DNA of 64,000 nt, taken from positions 5,270,001 through 5,334,000 of the forward strand of contig OZ038527.1 of the NCBI GenBank assembly GCA_964036665.1, written 5' to 3'. Below are positions 12,066 to 23,215 of the stretch, in pieces (the first letter of the stretch is position 1; every line of letters begins with the position of its first letter). The stretch is from Gordius sp. MW1. Its lineage: Eukaryota > Nematomorpha > Gordioida > Gordea > Gordiidae. The notes beneath the pieces are model-generated. The model ran no database searches, was not told the origin of the DNA, and saw nothing but the letters and a program-made list of their open reading frames with translations. The position numbers were made by a program, and so were the translations under genes.

Positions 12066-12994
12066 CACACCTCTAACAAGTATATTTAAATTCTCCCCCC
12101 AAGTCCCTTATATAAAAGTTAAGGAATTCCCCCCCCACCCCCGCGCGCTCATATACACAAAAGTTGTAAAACTGCGTATCTCATACATACTTATTCGATT
12201 CCCCCACTTCTTACTTCATACATTAATTGCAAGTTCGTTGATTGTTTTATTACCTAGAATGTCCAACATACTCCTTTTGATCTTACACGCGTTAATTAAT
12301 ATAGCTCGTATCTTTAAAACGTAGAACATAAACATCTGCTCGATCCTACACACTTCGAATTTTTTGATACGATTTTAATATTAAATCGTAGTACCGAATA
12401 ATTGGGTCCTTTTGACGCATATTTGACGAAATTGTCAATACACATGATTGGTTTTCCATATTTCCTGCTTTCTTTATTTTGCGTAGAAGTGACTTCCATA
12501 TCTTGATACAAAAGTAGTACTTTTAAAAATCGGAAAAAACTAAACCTCTGTAATTATTTGTTAACAATTTTCTATATTATAAACAATTACCAATTATATT
12601 TGTTATATTCTTAATCTTTATGAATTTATTTAAAAGATGATGTATAATCATAGACTAGATAGACTGCTCATTCACTTTAAAAAAGTGATGCCAATTTTAC
12701 CGCCATCTTGAACATAATATTAGCAAACGAACTATTTCAACGTTATAATGGGATTCTATATATAGTCTCTATTTATTAAAAAAATGCTTTGGATAAACGA
12801 TAAAATATTTTTGATTATGTTATAATAATAAAATTATTTAAATATTACAAAAAAAAACATTAAATTAATGAGACAAATTACTATATTTAAAGCGCCATCT
12901 ATATATAATTTTATTTTAGTATACACATTGCGAATTTTTATTTAAAAAATCACAAATTAATAAAATAAGGTAAATTAATATAGAAAAAATGATG

Positions 12995-13564
12995 CTATTG
13001 CCCTAAAAATATAATATTTTTATTTAATTTGTTACGAATATTTAATTTTAAATTTTGATTTACAATACGCGAATTATTATGAAATAAAATTTTAAGGTAT
13101 TTACGAATGATAAGTTTAATTAAAATATAAAAATGCGATGATAAATTATCTTGCTCTAATATATGTTGGGATAAATCATCAAATATAGACGTCCCAATTA
13201 TATTAGAAAAAATTTTATTTTCTATAATTAACATAGCGTTTTTATTATTTAAGCGTTTATCGTTTTTAAATGAATTAAAGATAGAATAAGAAATTTTGCA
13301 TAATTTAATAAGGTTTTCCGATGGATTAATAAGACTGCCTCGATTTTTAATGCTTATTAAATGATAGTTAAAATTAAAAGGGCCATTATTATCAAAAACT
13401 AGGGCATTAACACATTTTAAGCATGTAATTTTACCTTCTTTCATTAATTTGTAAACAAGTACAGAGTATTTGCTAGGTGTAAAATCCCTCTTAACATTAT
13501 GCATCCATGCTGCTAGGAGGATCTTATTTTTTAGGGGAAATCTATTAAAATAGCAGATAAGCAA
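12995..13564 (-). pseudogene. THAP / P-element transposase remnant
   Basis: A 189-codon open frame. Residues 5-36 (FNRFPLKNK, then W, KRDFTPSKYSVL) match the second half of a THAP zinc-binding DNA-recognition domain; the first Cys pair is absent. From residue 48 it jumps to the C-terminal part of P/THAP9-type transposases: CLKCVNALV, KNRGSLINPSENLIKLC, LIKLIIRKYLKI and a terminus NKLNKNIIFLGQ. The central catalytic RNase H-like region is missing. The intact frame may only reflect low stop density or repurposing as a DNA-binding or dimerising repressor, which is speculative. Confidence 0.8.
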
Positions 13565-13587
13565 AAATTAAATACAAAAAAAGCATA

Positions 13588-14275
13588 ATAATCATAGACT
13601 AAAGAGAAAAAAAATATATTAGGCTTAGTATATATATCAATTTAGACTTAGAGAACTTATTAAGAACAACTAAATATATTCTATTAATTGATAAGAATTA
13701 TATATAAAAAGCCATAGACTAAAAAAGCATAATAATCAAAAACTAAAGAGAAAAAAAATATATTAGGCTAAATATATATATCAATTTAGACTTAGAGAAC
13801 TTATTAAGAATAACTAAATATATTCTATTAATTGATAAGAATTATATATAAAAAGCCATAGACTAAAAAAGCATAATAATCAAAAACTAAAGAGAAAAAA
13901 AATATATTAGGCTAAATATATATATCAATTTAGACTTAGAGAACTTATTAAGAATAACTAAATATATTCTATTAATTGATAAGAATTAAAAAAGCCATAG
14001 ACTAAAAAAGCATAATAATCAAAAACTAAAGAGAAAAAAAAATATATTAGGCTAAATATATATATCAATTTAGACTTAGAGAACCTATTAAGAATAACTA
14101 AATATATTCTATTAATTGATAAGAATTATATATAAAAAGCCATAGACTAAAAAAGCATAATAATCAGAAACTAAAGAGAAAAAAAATATATTAGGCTAAA
14201 TATATATATCAATTTAGACTTAGAGAACTTATTAAGAATAACTATATATATTCTATTAATAGATAAGCTTGAATT
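13588..14275. repeat. ~144-bp tandem repeat, nearly five copies
   Basis: Units begin GCCATAGACTAAAAAAGCAT at 13711, 13855, 13994 and 14139, with a diverged first unit from about 13588. Spacings are 144, 139 and 145 bp, the shorter one lacking a TATATA. Each unit contains CATAGACTA, the first nine bases of the P-type terminal repeat. Confidence 0.92.
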
Positions 14276-14541
14276 AAATACAATATTTGGTTAAAAAAAG
14301 AGTTTAGTGATATAAAAAGATATTACAGCCATAATGATAATATAAATTACTTGTGATAAGAATAATCTGGCTTCCTTGTTCTTGAATTCGAACACCTAAT
14401 AGCAGCACAGTACGACATAGTATGGTTTTTTGTTATTTTCCTATAAAGAATAAGATTTATATAACAATTTTATAACTTACCTAACTTACCAGATGCGTTT
14501 TTTATGATGTTCAAGATGGCGGTAAAATGAGCATCACTTTT

Positions 14542-15140
14542 ATTTTACCCCCTTGCCTGGAAATATCTAGGAGAGGTGGATTGCAAATATGAAACGACAC
14601 AAGGTTAAAATTTTTAAATATTCTCATTTTGCCACCTCCCTAAATAATAATAATCAAACTTTTTGCCCTCCCCCCTTTATGAAATCATCTCTAAGACCCT
14701 TGCGAGTCTTTTTAAGCTTCATTGAACGCGGAAGTAGTCATATAATTAGAGAAAGTTGAAATTTTGTTGGATATATAACAAGATAACCCCTTGAATTCGG
14801 GTTTACGTTTGTGTGGCTGAACAAGCCGAACGGCTATTGTTGCAGTTTCGAAGTGAGGATATGGAGATCGAAAAATTGGTGTGCCACCTGCTTTTTCAAA
14901 GGAATGGCCTAGGCTTTGTCGATAGCCCAATGTTAATTGACAACAAGTTTTATTCTTCACATTTAATAGAAGATCTGGCAAAGGAATGTCCGTAAAATCT
15001 ATAATATGCCCTCAAAAATTTTCAGCTGATAATAGGTTTTTTTCTGAACGTGTCTGTAGATATTGCATAGCTACTTTTTAAGGAAAGTAGAAAGGGTTTT
15101 TCTTATTTGACTTTACCCGTTAAAAAACAATCTTCTTACT
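14542..15140. other. Intergenic with an unassigned coding-like stretch
   Basis: 14712-14990 is less AT-rich than its surroundings and stays open on both strands (89 codons on minus, 60 on plus). I do not recognise either product. It may be an old transposon or exon fragment. Confidence 0.3.
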
Positions 15141-15294
15141 GCTATTAATTGCTATTATGGGCTCGTTTTTTGGTGTCCGTTGTCCACCAAGTTATTTGCC
15201 TAAGCTTTGTGACCTGGGGGTTCGGATTCAAGCCCAGGAGAGGACGAATTTTTTTTTTTAAATTAAATTAATAAATTGTTCTTGTTAATACTAT

Positions 15295-16225
15295 TGATGA
15301 TATGACTTTTTGACCGTCCGCTGGCTACTGACGAAAAAAATGACCATTGGCCAAATAATTCGAAATTTTATTTTTTCGTTTTTGAATTGGGAATATTAGG
15401 TTAACATTGATGATTACACTATGCTTTCCTACAAGGGCCTATGCCTCTACTGATATGGGTCCCTGTGCCCCTACAAAAGCCTATGCCTCTACTGATGTGG
15501 GTCCCTGTGCCCCTACAAAAGCCTATGCCTCTACTAATGTGGGTTCGAATCCCGGAGAGGGCAAAATTTTATTTTGTTTTAAATTAAATTAATATATTGT
15601 TCTTGTTAATACCCTTGATAATGTTTTAACCGTGCCCTGACTACTCACCAATTGAAAAAAATGACCATTGCCAAATTGTGAATCGAATTTTTTTTTCAAA
15701 TTAATATATTGTTTATGTTAATACCATTGATAATATGACTTTTTGGCCGTCCGCTGGCTGCTGCCCCTACAAAAGCCTATGCCTCTACTAATGTGGGTTC
15801 GAATCCCTAAGAGGGCAAAATTTTTATTTAAATTAAATTAATATATTGTTTTTGTTAATATTGATAATGTGACTTTTTGGCCGTCCGCTGGCTACTGACC
15901 AATGAAAAAAATGACCATTGGCCAAAGTATAAATCGAAATATTTCTTTCGTTTTTTTTTCAAATTTATATATTGTTTTTGTTAATACCATTGATAATATG
16001 GCTTTTTGGCCGTCCGCTGGCTGCTGACCAATGAAAAAAGGACCATTGGCCAAAGTATAAATCGAATTTTTTTTTCGTTTTTTTGACTAGTATGTATTTA
16101 TAGACCGTCTCTGGGTACTGACCAATGGAAAAAAATGACCATTGATTCGAATTTTTTTTCGTTTTTTTATGGGCCGTCTCTTGGTACTGACCAATAAACA
16201 AATGACCATTGGCCAAATTGTTTTT
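15295..16225. repeat. Diverged array of the ~127-bp unit
   Basis: Repeated blocks read GGCCGTCCGCTGGCTACTGA, then ATGAAAAAAATGACCATTGG, then GCC and a T-rich stretch. This is the reverse orientation of the unit at 24.6-26.2 kb. Copies are irregular and interrupted by tRNA-like B-box segments (GGGTTCGAATCCC near 15540 and 15795). Confidence 0.8.
15437..15545 (+). repeat. 42-bp minisatellite
   Basis: About 2.6 copies of a unit containing CCTATGCCTCTACTGATGTG followed by GGTCCCTGTGCCCCTACAAA. One partial copy recurs near 15765-15800. The open frame across it (Ala-Tyr-Ala-Ser-Thr repeats) is a by-product of the repeat. Confidence 0.85.
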
Positions 16226-16364
16226 AAGTAAAGGCTAAAATTTCAAAATGCTCCTTCCAAAATCTTACTAGTTAGTTATTTATTTGATGATCAAAAAACG
16301 CCTATTGATGAAGTATTTTAAATCAGTGGTTCTTAACCTTTTCATATACGCGGCACCCCAAATA

Positions 16365-16762
16365 TTTTATAATTTTTTTGCGCCCCCCCCCCATTTTTCA
16401 TAAGACTGGCTATTGGGAAAAATGTAAAAAAGGACCAGCCCAATCTTTACCTAATGTAGAGGCTGGCCCAAATATAATGATAAAAAGGCAGGAACATTTT
16501 TTCCCGTAAAAACACCAGACTGCCCCAGGAAGTAGATATCATTCTACATAATATTAATACTTTTATCATTAATCATATTTGTCCAAAATTTTCTGCTAAA
16601 ACCCATCAGGGTTTTATAACTAAATTGCCTGCCAAGGCCAGCCAAAACCCTTTAATTGCCCAATTCACTAATTTTAGATAGTCGAGACCTTTTTTTTTTG
16701 CTCTCAGGAAATTTTTTTTGAATCTGCCCCCCCCCCCAATTCAAAACCTGGCTACGCCCATG
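16365..16762. mobile_element. Remnant of the CATGGGCGTAGCCAG MITE family
   Basis: It contains poly-C tracts (16382, 16728) and ends AAAACCTGGCTACGCCCATG at 16762. The left end is degraded, so no target duplication could be paired. Confidence 0.5.
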
Positions 16763-16975
16763 TTGTTTTAATTATCTTTTATTAAAATACAATAAAATAT
16801 ATAAAACGCAATAAAATGTTATATTCCATTAGTAATTTATTATAAAATAAAAGCATTTTTAGCTTTTGATGGTCGCCCTCTTCGTCTTTTTTGGCCTATA
16901 ATAATATTTTTTGCTTTTATTTTAATTGTACCAAGTGGTAGCTATATATAAGTAATGGGTTAAACATATTTTGAA

Positions 16976-17090
16976 GTCTAATGGCTCAGTTGATTGAATG
17001 AGTGACTAGCTTCACTAGCTCGTAGGTTCGAATCCCGGAGAGGGCAAAATTTTCTATTTTTATATATTGTTCTTGTTAATACCCTTTAAC
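16976..17090 (+). mobile_element. tRNA-derived SINE-like head (Pol III A and B boxes)
   Basis: TGGCTCAGTTGATTGA (about 16982) resembles an A box, and GGTTCGAATCC (about 17027) is a B box. The spacing of about 45 bp suits an internal Pol III promoter. The flanks do not form an acceptor stem, so a functional tRNA is unlikely. It runs directly into the GC-hairpin end of the composite repeat. Confidence 0.6.
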
Positions 17091-17094
17091 TTTT

Positions 17095-17281
17095 TAAATA
17101 TTTGTATAAATTAATAATTAACTAATAATTTTGCATTTAATACCCCCCTATAGGCACTCTCGCCCCTTCCCACCTTTCTCGCCCATAAATTGCATAGCAA
17201 ATATGCTACGTTTATACGGAGTATAGATGAGTCGTCCCCCCTTCCCCTCCTCCCCTTCCCACGAGGGCCGAAGGCCCGAGT
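17095..17281 (-). repeat. Partial composite repeat, hairpin end only
   Basis: Reverse-orientation copy of the terminal module, from the TTAATACCCCCCTATAGGC segment to the pyrimidine tract and the hairpin GGGCCGAAGGCCC at the end. The 127-bp array is missing. Confidence 0.85.
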
Positions 17282-18289
17282 TTTTACGTATACCACGGGT
17301 TAAGGTTTAAATCCTGTTAACCTATGCGGCGTGTACGACGAAATGACATACCATGACATGAGGTCTGCCACAAAACCAACACACGGCTTTTAATAAGTGT
17401 TTTTATGGATTTCTAATAAATTATTAAAAAAATATTATTACATTGTTTTAATTGCTGAATTCACCATATAAATGTGTAAAATAATAATATCAAATAATTA
17501 TTGGATTTTGTTTCCAAACTTATGAATATAAAACGACCGATGGGGATGGGGAGGTCGCCAGGGAGATCACCTTAATATTTTGAGTTTATAAGAAGGTAGT
17601 AGCAGATACACATTTGCTAACTACGTTTAATTTATTACATAGCGGGGCGAATATGAATCTACCAGCGCTCGATATATACGACGCTTGAAAAACTATAGAT
17701 AAAATTGGTTTTTTAAAAAAATTGCCGGTTATTTTGGTAGAAAATTAATAAAATATCTTGAATTTCAAATTTTTTTAATTATTCGGTTTTTTATAATTTT
17801 TTTCTAAAAGCGACAAATATAAATTTAAGGCGATTTGTTGAAAAATCTAAGGCTCTTTTCTATACTACGCTCGCTTTTTTGATTATAAATTGGTTGAAAA
17901 TAAGGGCGGAGCGAAAAAAAGGAGGATAGTAGCGCTATTCCATAGCGAAATTATTAATTGCTATGCAATTTATGGGCTCGTTTTTTGGTTGTCCGTTGTC
18001 TACCCTCCCTATCTATTTACATTGGGTATATTAGGTTATCGATTTTTTAAATTAATGCATGAGAAAGAGGTGCCCCACCCCTCATCTCTATCTCCCTCGC
18101 TGTGTTATTTTTTAAATTAATGCATAAGAGGTGCCCCACCCCTCATCTCTATCTCCCTCGCTTTCGGGCGGGGTCGGGTTTTAATTGCTACGTTAAATTA
18201 TTATATAATAAACATAAATAAAAGTTGTTTACTTTTAATTGCTATGCAATTTAACTACTTTTTGGGTTAGAATCCCGGAGTTTTTTTTG

Positions 18290-18960
18290 ACTCTTATGAT
18301 TGTTCTTGTTACTATCATTGATAATAAGACTTTTTGGCCGTCCGCTGGCTGCCGACCAATGAAAAAAATGACCATTGGCCAAAATATGAATCCGAGTTTA
18401 TTTTTTCGTTTTTTTAGACTATTATGATTGTTCCTGTTACTACCATTGCTATTATGACTTTTTGGCCGTCCGCTGGCTCTTGACCGATGGAAAAAATGAC
18501 CATTGGCTAAAATGTGAATCGAAATTATTTTTTTCGTTTTTTTGACTATTATGATTGTTCCTGTTCCTACCATTGCTATTATGACTTTTTGGCCGTCCGC
18601 TAGCTGCTGACCAATGGAATAAAATGACCATTGGCCAAAATGTGATTCGAAAACTTTTTTTTCGTTTTTTTTGACTATTATGAATTTATATCCACTTTTA
18701 CCGTGTCCTGGCTGCTGACCAATGGAAAAAAATGACCATTGGCCAAAATGTGATTTGAAAATTTTTTTTTCGTTTTTTTTACTCTTATGAATTTATATCC
18801 ACTTTTACCGTATGCTGGCTGCTGACCAATGGAAAAAAATGACCATTGGCCAAAGTGAGCATCAAAAATTTTTTTTTCCGTTTTTTTGTCTATCATTGAC
18901 TTATAGAGTATCTGTTGGTATTGACCAATAGAGAAAAAATGACCATTGGCCAAATTTTTG
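18290..18960 (-). repeat. 127-bp tandem array in copy 1
   Basis: About five units with the core TGACCATTGGCCAAAATGTG preceded by GGCTGCTGACCAATGG. The inverted CCAATGG and CCATTGG pair flanks a short T-rich loop. Confidence 0.9.
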
Positions 18961-19285
18961 ATTTTTTTAATTAAAAATTGTTCAAATTCAACAAAAAATT
19001 TCTCCCAACAATTCTGCAAATTCTTAACATTGTGATGTTTTATAATATAATATTTGTTAGACCCATAATCACTAAAGGCCATAAAAACTAATGTAATACG
19101 CAACTAGATGCAAACACTAAATCTAACCCTTGCCTATATTACATTTTGCCTATAAATGGAAAATTTGTATAAATAATTAATTAATCATTAGGCATTTAAT
19201 ACCCCCCTATAGGCTTATCGCCCCTTCCCACCTTACTCGCCCATAAATTGCATAGCAAATATGATACATTTATACGAAGTACAGA

Positions 19286-19735
19286 CATAGACTGCTCATG
19301 TCATATATTCCATATGACAAATTGTGTGTGAAATTTGCCTCCATTTTGATGAACACTACCGTCCTATATCACATAATGGCGTTTTGCGCTGTGCCGTTTT
19401 TTTCGAACAGGAGAGGTAAAGAAAAAAGGTTTTGATTCCATAAATAAGTAAGATATTACTAAATATATGATATTTTTAAAAAATGTATTATTGACACATT
19501 TCATATAAATTAAAAATGTAAAAACTGTAATGATATTAAAATTTTTTAAAAATATCATATATTTAGTAATATCTTACCTATTTATGGAATCAAAACCTTT
19601 TTTCTTTACCTCTCTTGTTCGAAAAAAACGGCAGAGCGCAAAACGCCATTATGTGATATAGGACGGTAGTGTTCATCAAAATGGCGGAAAAAAACACACA
19701 TTTTATACCGTGATGAGCAGTCTATGTAGTCTATG
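19286..19735. mobile_element. Foldback MITE of the CATAGACT (P-type) family
   Basis: It starts CATAGACTGCTCATGTC and ends, reverse-complemented, CATAGACTACATAGACTGCT. Exact 8-bp target duplication AGTACAGA at 19278-19285 and 19736-19743. Two long arms (about 19340-19480 and 19550-19690) are inverted copies of each other around a short AT-rich spacer. Non-coding. Confidence 0.92.
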
Positions 19736-19799
19736 AGTACAGATGAGTCGTCCCCCCTTCCCTTCCCTTCTCCCCCTTCCCACGAGGGCCGGAGTATTT

Positions 19800-20878
19800 T
19801 AATTATAAATTGCTTAAATAGCAACGATATATTATTTTATGATGATTTAAGCGCCAAGGGATAAGGTACATCCAACACCCATTTGCAATGTAATATAGAT
19901 GGTAGAAGGCTTTTGTTTTAAATTTTAAAGGTTAGGGATTAGGCAACAAAAAACAAGCATTTTGGCCATTATCGGAACACTAATCAAAAAAATTCTCAAT
20001 TTTTTTAGGTGGAGACATGTTTTACTTGCCACTACAGCAAGCTTTTATGATAAGAGGATAAATAATTTATCATTAGCATCATGACACAATGTTGTAAAGA
20101 CATTTTTTGATCTCAAGTCCCCACAACTTGAAAAGTAATGGTCCATGTAAGCTAAAACTTAAAGAATTTCATAGTATAAATGGTTATAAATTCTCAACAA
20201 ATTTCATAAAACTTAGTCAACCTAAAGAGGCTTTTATGATCAATCTGACATGGAATGTCCATGTTTAATATAAAAAGACAGGTATAGTTATATAAAAATA
20301 ATTTTACTCAAACTGAGCAAACTGGCCAGTAAAGGAAAACATATATATTCTAAGGGGGGTCAGGTTTGAACCTATTTTAAGTGTAGAAGATTCAAAAATG
20401 TTTATATAAATTGTTTCTATATCAAAGATCATATTTCACATATTATCAAACCTTAATGGTTGCACCTATTGTGCAATTAATCAATGCAAATACACCATGT
20501 TTTTTCTAAAACTTTCCTTCCTTAACACTTTCGGAATCGTTTTTTTTATATTTGCTTATTAAATGGCTCCCACTTCTCGTAAGAGAAGGGACTCTCAAAA
20601 AGTCTAGTCTTAATGGATTAAGAAACTAAAAATATAATAAACAAGTTATTTCTAAATACAAAAACATTTATCAAATCTTCATAATAGGATATAATATCCA
20701 AAGATTAAACAAAACTTATCAATTCATTCTGTGTGATAAAATTTGAACAATATCTTGATTAATTCCAAAAACAATGACATCAATACTTTGAGTCCCATCA
20801 ATATAATCTAAAATTAAGCTTGTAAAAAATTTTCAATGTTTGGAATGATATTAAAAAGTTTATCAATATATTTGGTAT
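19800..20878. other. Intergenic, downstream of the kinase gene
   Basis: AT-rich. I see no gene or repeat family here. It includes the 3' untranslated region of the kinase gene, but no clear poly(A) signal was singled out. Confidence 0.4.
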
Positions 20879-21584
20879 TCAACTAAAACTTTTCAAAAAA
20901 TTACTTATATTAGAATGACCAGTTGGATCCCAAACAATCTTTTCCAATAATCTTTTATAGAGCTCATATAAAGGCCAACAATATTTTTCAAAATAACAAG
21001 GTGGTTCTGGTGGATCATATGTTCTCAACCTAAAATATGAAGATTCATTCATATTATCATACCTCCTTCGTTCCCAGCATTGTTGCTTTGTTAGTGTTAG
21101 AAAGTACCTCAAATCAAGTAACTTGTTAACACTATTAATATTGAATAACAAAAGACCTTCCACCACAATAATTGGAGTATTCTAAAATTATATTACATCA
21201 AATAAGACTTATTTACAATTGAATCATAATTATCTGAGTCATTTATTGTAGAATTTAAACTTTTGATATCTTTAATTAATTTTTGCCAATCAAATGAATT
21301 TATTTCTATTTAAAAAATGATGCATAATAATTAAAATACATACCATCCCAATTATGGTAATTAATTTCTGAGTAATATTTTAAATCATTTTGAGACTACC
21401 TATATTAAATCAGTGTGTTTTGATGTACTTTATAATAATCATCACAATGAATTATCTTTGCAGATGGCCAAAGACCTACAAGTTTAGAAGCCAAAGTACT
21501 TTTTCCACCATTTGTGACTCTATAATTAAATAAAATTATCGCCAAAATGATATACCCACTTATTCCTATAATTAAGCTAGGCAT
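20879..21584 (-). CDS. nmrk: Nicotinamide riboside kinase, five exons with 33-38-nt introns
   Basis: Phosphorylates nicotinamide riboside to NMN in cytosolic NAD salvage. Exons on the minus strand: 21584-21556, 21519-21429, 21395-21344, 21305-21217, 21181-20879. They total 564 nt, 187 residues plus TGA, close to the usual ~200. Residues 1-10 are MPSLIIGISG, then VTNGGKST gives the P-loop GxxxxGKS/T. IIHCDDYY is the Walker B/substrate aspartate region, NYHNWD the next conserved block. IIVVEGLLLFN, RYFLTLTKQQCWERRR (lid arginines) and PPEPPCYFEKYCWPLYELY follow as in vertebrate NMRK1. Introns of 36, 33, 38 and 35 nt are all GT-AG with matching phases (2,0,1,0). Without splicing, stops interrupt the frame, so the introns must be removed or the gene is broken. 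The regular pattern argues for real introns. Start ATG gives the family N-terminus. Confidence 0.92.
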
Positions 21585-21599
21585 AATTTAAGCTGACAA

Positions 21600-23090
21600 T
21601 ATAAGACAATATACTAAGATCCATAGGCAAAACTATTGAACTACATTGATTATCAAAGGTTAAAATATCGATAACATCCAACTCATCAACTTTGTCCTAA
21701 TATTTTTCTAAATTTTATTCGTTAAGTTAAGGAGAGAAATTAGAATTTGTACACGTAGTAAATATGTAATTATACTATAAAGCATATCTATAATCGCATA
21801 CATATATTTTGAATAAATACTTATATCATATAGAATTATAAAGTGCGTCCAATAAATTACAAAAGTATAGATGTATGGTTACCTATGCAAAATATTAACG
21901 TAACCTTTATTATTTGAATATATAAACTCGATCATTGATTACCTATTCATACAACTTATCCTTTATTATTCGAGCATTCACAAATCTCACTATTCATATC
22001 TCTTAACCTTATTATTTTACCACTCACCTCGTAGCATGTGTATATAAACACGATGTTTTTACTAAATATTATTCACTTGAATCAATTTAATTTTGGGTTA
22101 TAATAAATAATAAAAAGTAGAAATTTAATCTTCTACAGATGAATCAAAGTCTTGGTATAGGTTATTTAATTAATGTATTTTGCATATGGTATTATGTATT
22201 ATACTTTGCGATAGTACTAAGTCTGCTATGAGTCACAAAAGTAAAATATATAAGTTTCTGATCCACAGCCTCATTTGATAATTTATAACCAGTTAGGTTT
22301 TGCAATCTATTCTCCATGTTTTATCAAAATTAATAAAAATAAATAAATGTTTTAAGTGTATGACCAGTTACTTTATTAATCAGACTTCAATATGCAGGCC
22401 TTATAAACATGGAAACTAAAACAAGAGATCGTTATTTGCGCTCGGCTATTACATTATCCCAGTAGCGTAAGGAAGAGGGGGCTCGGGTTAGACCTCTCCC
22501 AGTGGCAAGAAAATTGGATTTTTTTAAATTATACGGATAAACTCAATGGTATTTATAGGAATCTTGTTAGTGTTGCGCATATAGAATTAATAAATTATCT
22601 TAATCAATTTGATATATAATTTTAGATGAAATCTATTTATTTTAACACTATTTATACAAAAAATTTCCGTCCCGAACGCGTGTTTTATAAGAAATTTAAT
22701 TCTTAATTTTTTCTCCACAAAAACTCAATCTAAAATAAACGAGGAAGAAGCTGATACAAGCCACATTTTAATTATAAAGGTAATTAATAATTTTATTTTT
22801 CTAAATTCTTTAAACTTCTGTTCCTTGTTTATAAAAATTGCGGGTATACTTTTAGAGAAGAGTATAATAATAAAATACAAATATGTAAATGAAAATTTTA
22901 CAAAGCGTTTTGCACATTTCATTCATGCATGCTTCATCTTTATACATATTTTAAAATCTAATTCCATTAGAATTGTGCGTGCTAATTCTACAGTAGAAAT
23001 GGATGTGAAAATTCAACTAAAATTTATATTCCTTATGGTTTATTAAATTCATTTTTAAAGATTATTTTTTAATGATCATGATATAGCTAA
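21600..23090. other. Intergenic, nothing recognised
   Basis: AT-rich sequence upstream of the kinase gene. A G-rich scrap near 22460-22510 resembles an old MITE of the CATGGGCGTAGCCAG family. Short open frames lack any family signature. Confidence 0.4.
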
Positions 23091-23094
23091 CTTT

Positions 23095-23215
23095 ATTAAA
23101 ACAAACACAGCTGGCATCGTCAAAGCCGGGCATGGATGGGCTTTCAGATAAAAAGCGGGCTGGGCTTGGACGAGTATTGTAATAAAATGAGCTGGGGACG
23201 GGACCTCTTTATTTT
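23095..23215. mobile_element. hAT-like CGGGC-rich remnant
   Basis: Contains GCCGGGC, GCGGGCTGGGCTTGGACG and GGGGACGGGACC in an AT-rich context, like the subterminal regions at 47.9-48.9 kb. Ends not resolved. Confidence 0.4.

Larger units (their letters stand above)
9342..12075 (+). mobile_element. hAT DNA transposon, decayed
   Basis: 2734 bp. Ends TAGAGGTGTGCATGGATCA and, reverse-complemented at the right, TAGAGGTGTGCACGGATCAA. The 8-bp target duplications differ at one base: ACTAGTAT (9334-9341) and ACAAGTAT (12076-12083). Both subterminal regions are packed with GATCGGAT-type motifs. Inside are broken pieces of a hAT transposase. The TIR, the 8-bp duplication and the transposase agree on the superfamily. 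Confidence 0.93.
12649..14541 (-). mobile_element. P-superfamily DNA transposon, internally deleted
   Basis: The left end is CATAGACTAGATAGACTGCT, matching the MITE ends at 3922, 8933, 19286 and 19735. An inverted pair of about 33 bp (AAAAGTGATG to CATCTTGAAC) lies at 12680-12714 and, inverted, at 14508-14541. The outermost bases of the right end are not recognisable, so no target duplication could be matched. It encodes a fused THAP-like and P-transposase C-terminal piece on the minus strand and a tandem repeat. It is likely a non-autonomous derivative. Confidence 0.75.
17954..19795 (-). repeat. Composite repeat, copy 1 (reverse), with a nested MITE
   Basis: It runs from the palindrome AATTGCTATGCAATT through ATGGGCTCG, a GGTGCCCCACCCCTCATCTC module, a diverged B-box (GGGTTAGAATCCCGGAG, about 18264), a 127-bp array, the conserved AACATTGTGATG module and the pyrimidine tract to GAGGGCCGGAGT. 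The terminal hairpin has lost part of one arm. A 450-bp foldback MITE interrupts it at 19286-19735. Confidence 0.85.

Noticed and set aside
13588..14275. Origin or centromere satellite
   Set aside because: Only about five copies, confined within a transposon. No evidence for a structural chromosome role.
15407..15592. 61-codon Ala-Tyr-Ala-Ser-Thr repeat frame
   Set aside because: It is the translation of a 42-bp minisatellite, with no start context or family match.
16982..17052. Functional tRNA gene
   Set aside because: A and B boxes are present but no acceptor or anticodon stem pairs properly, and the segment recurs in repeats.
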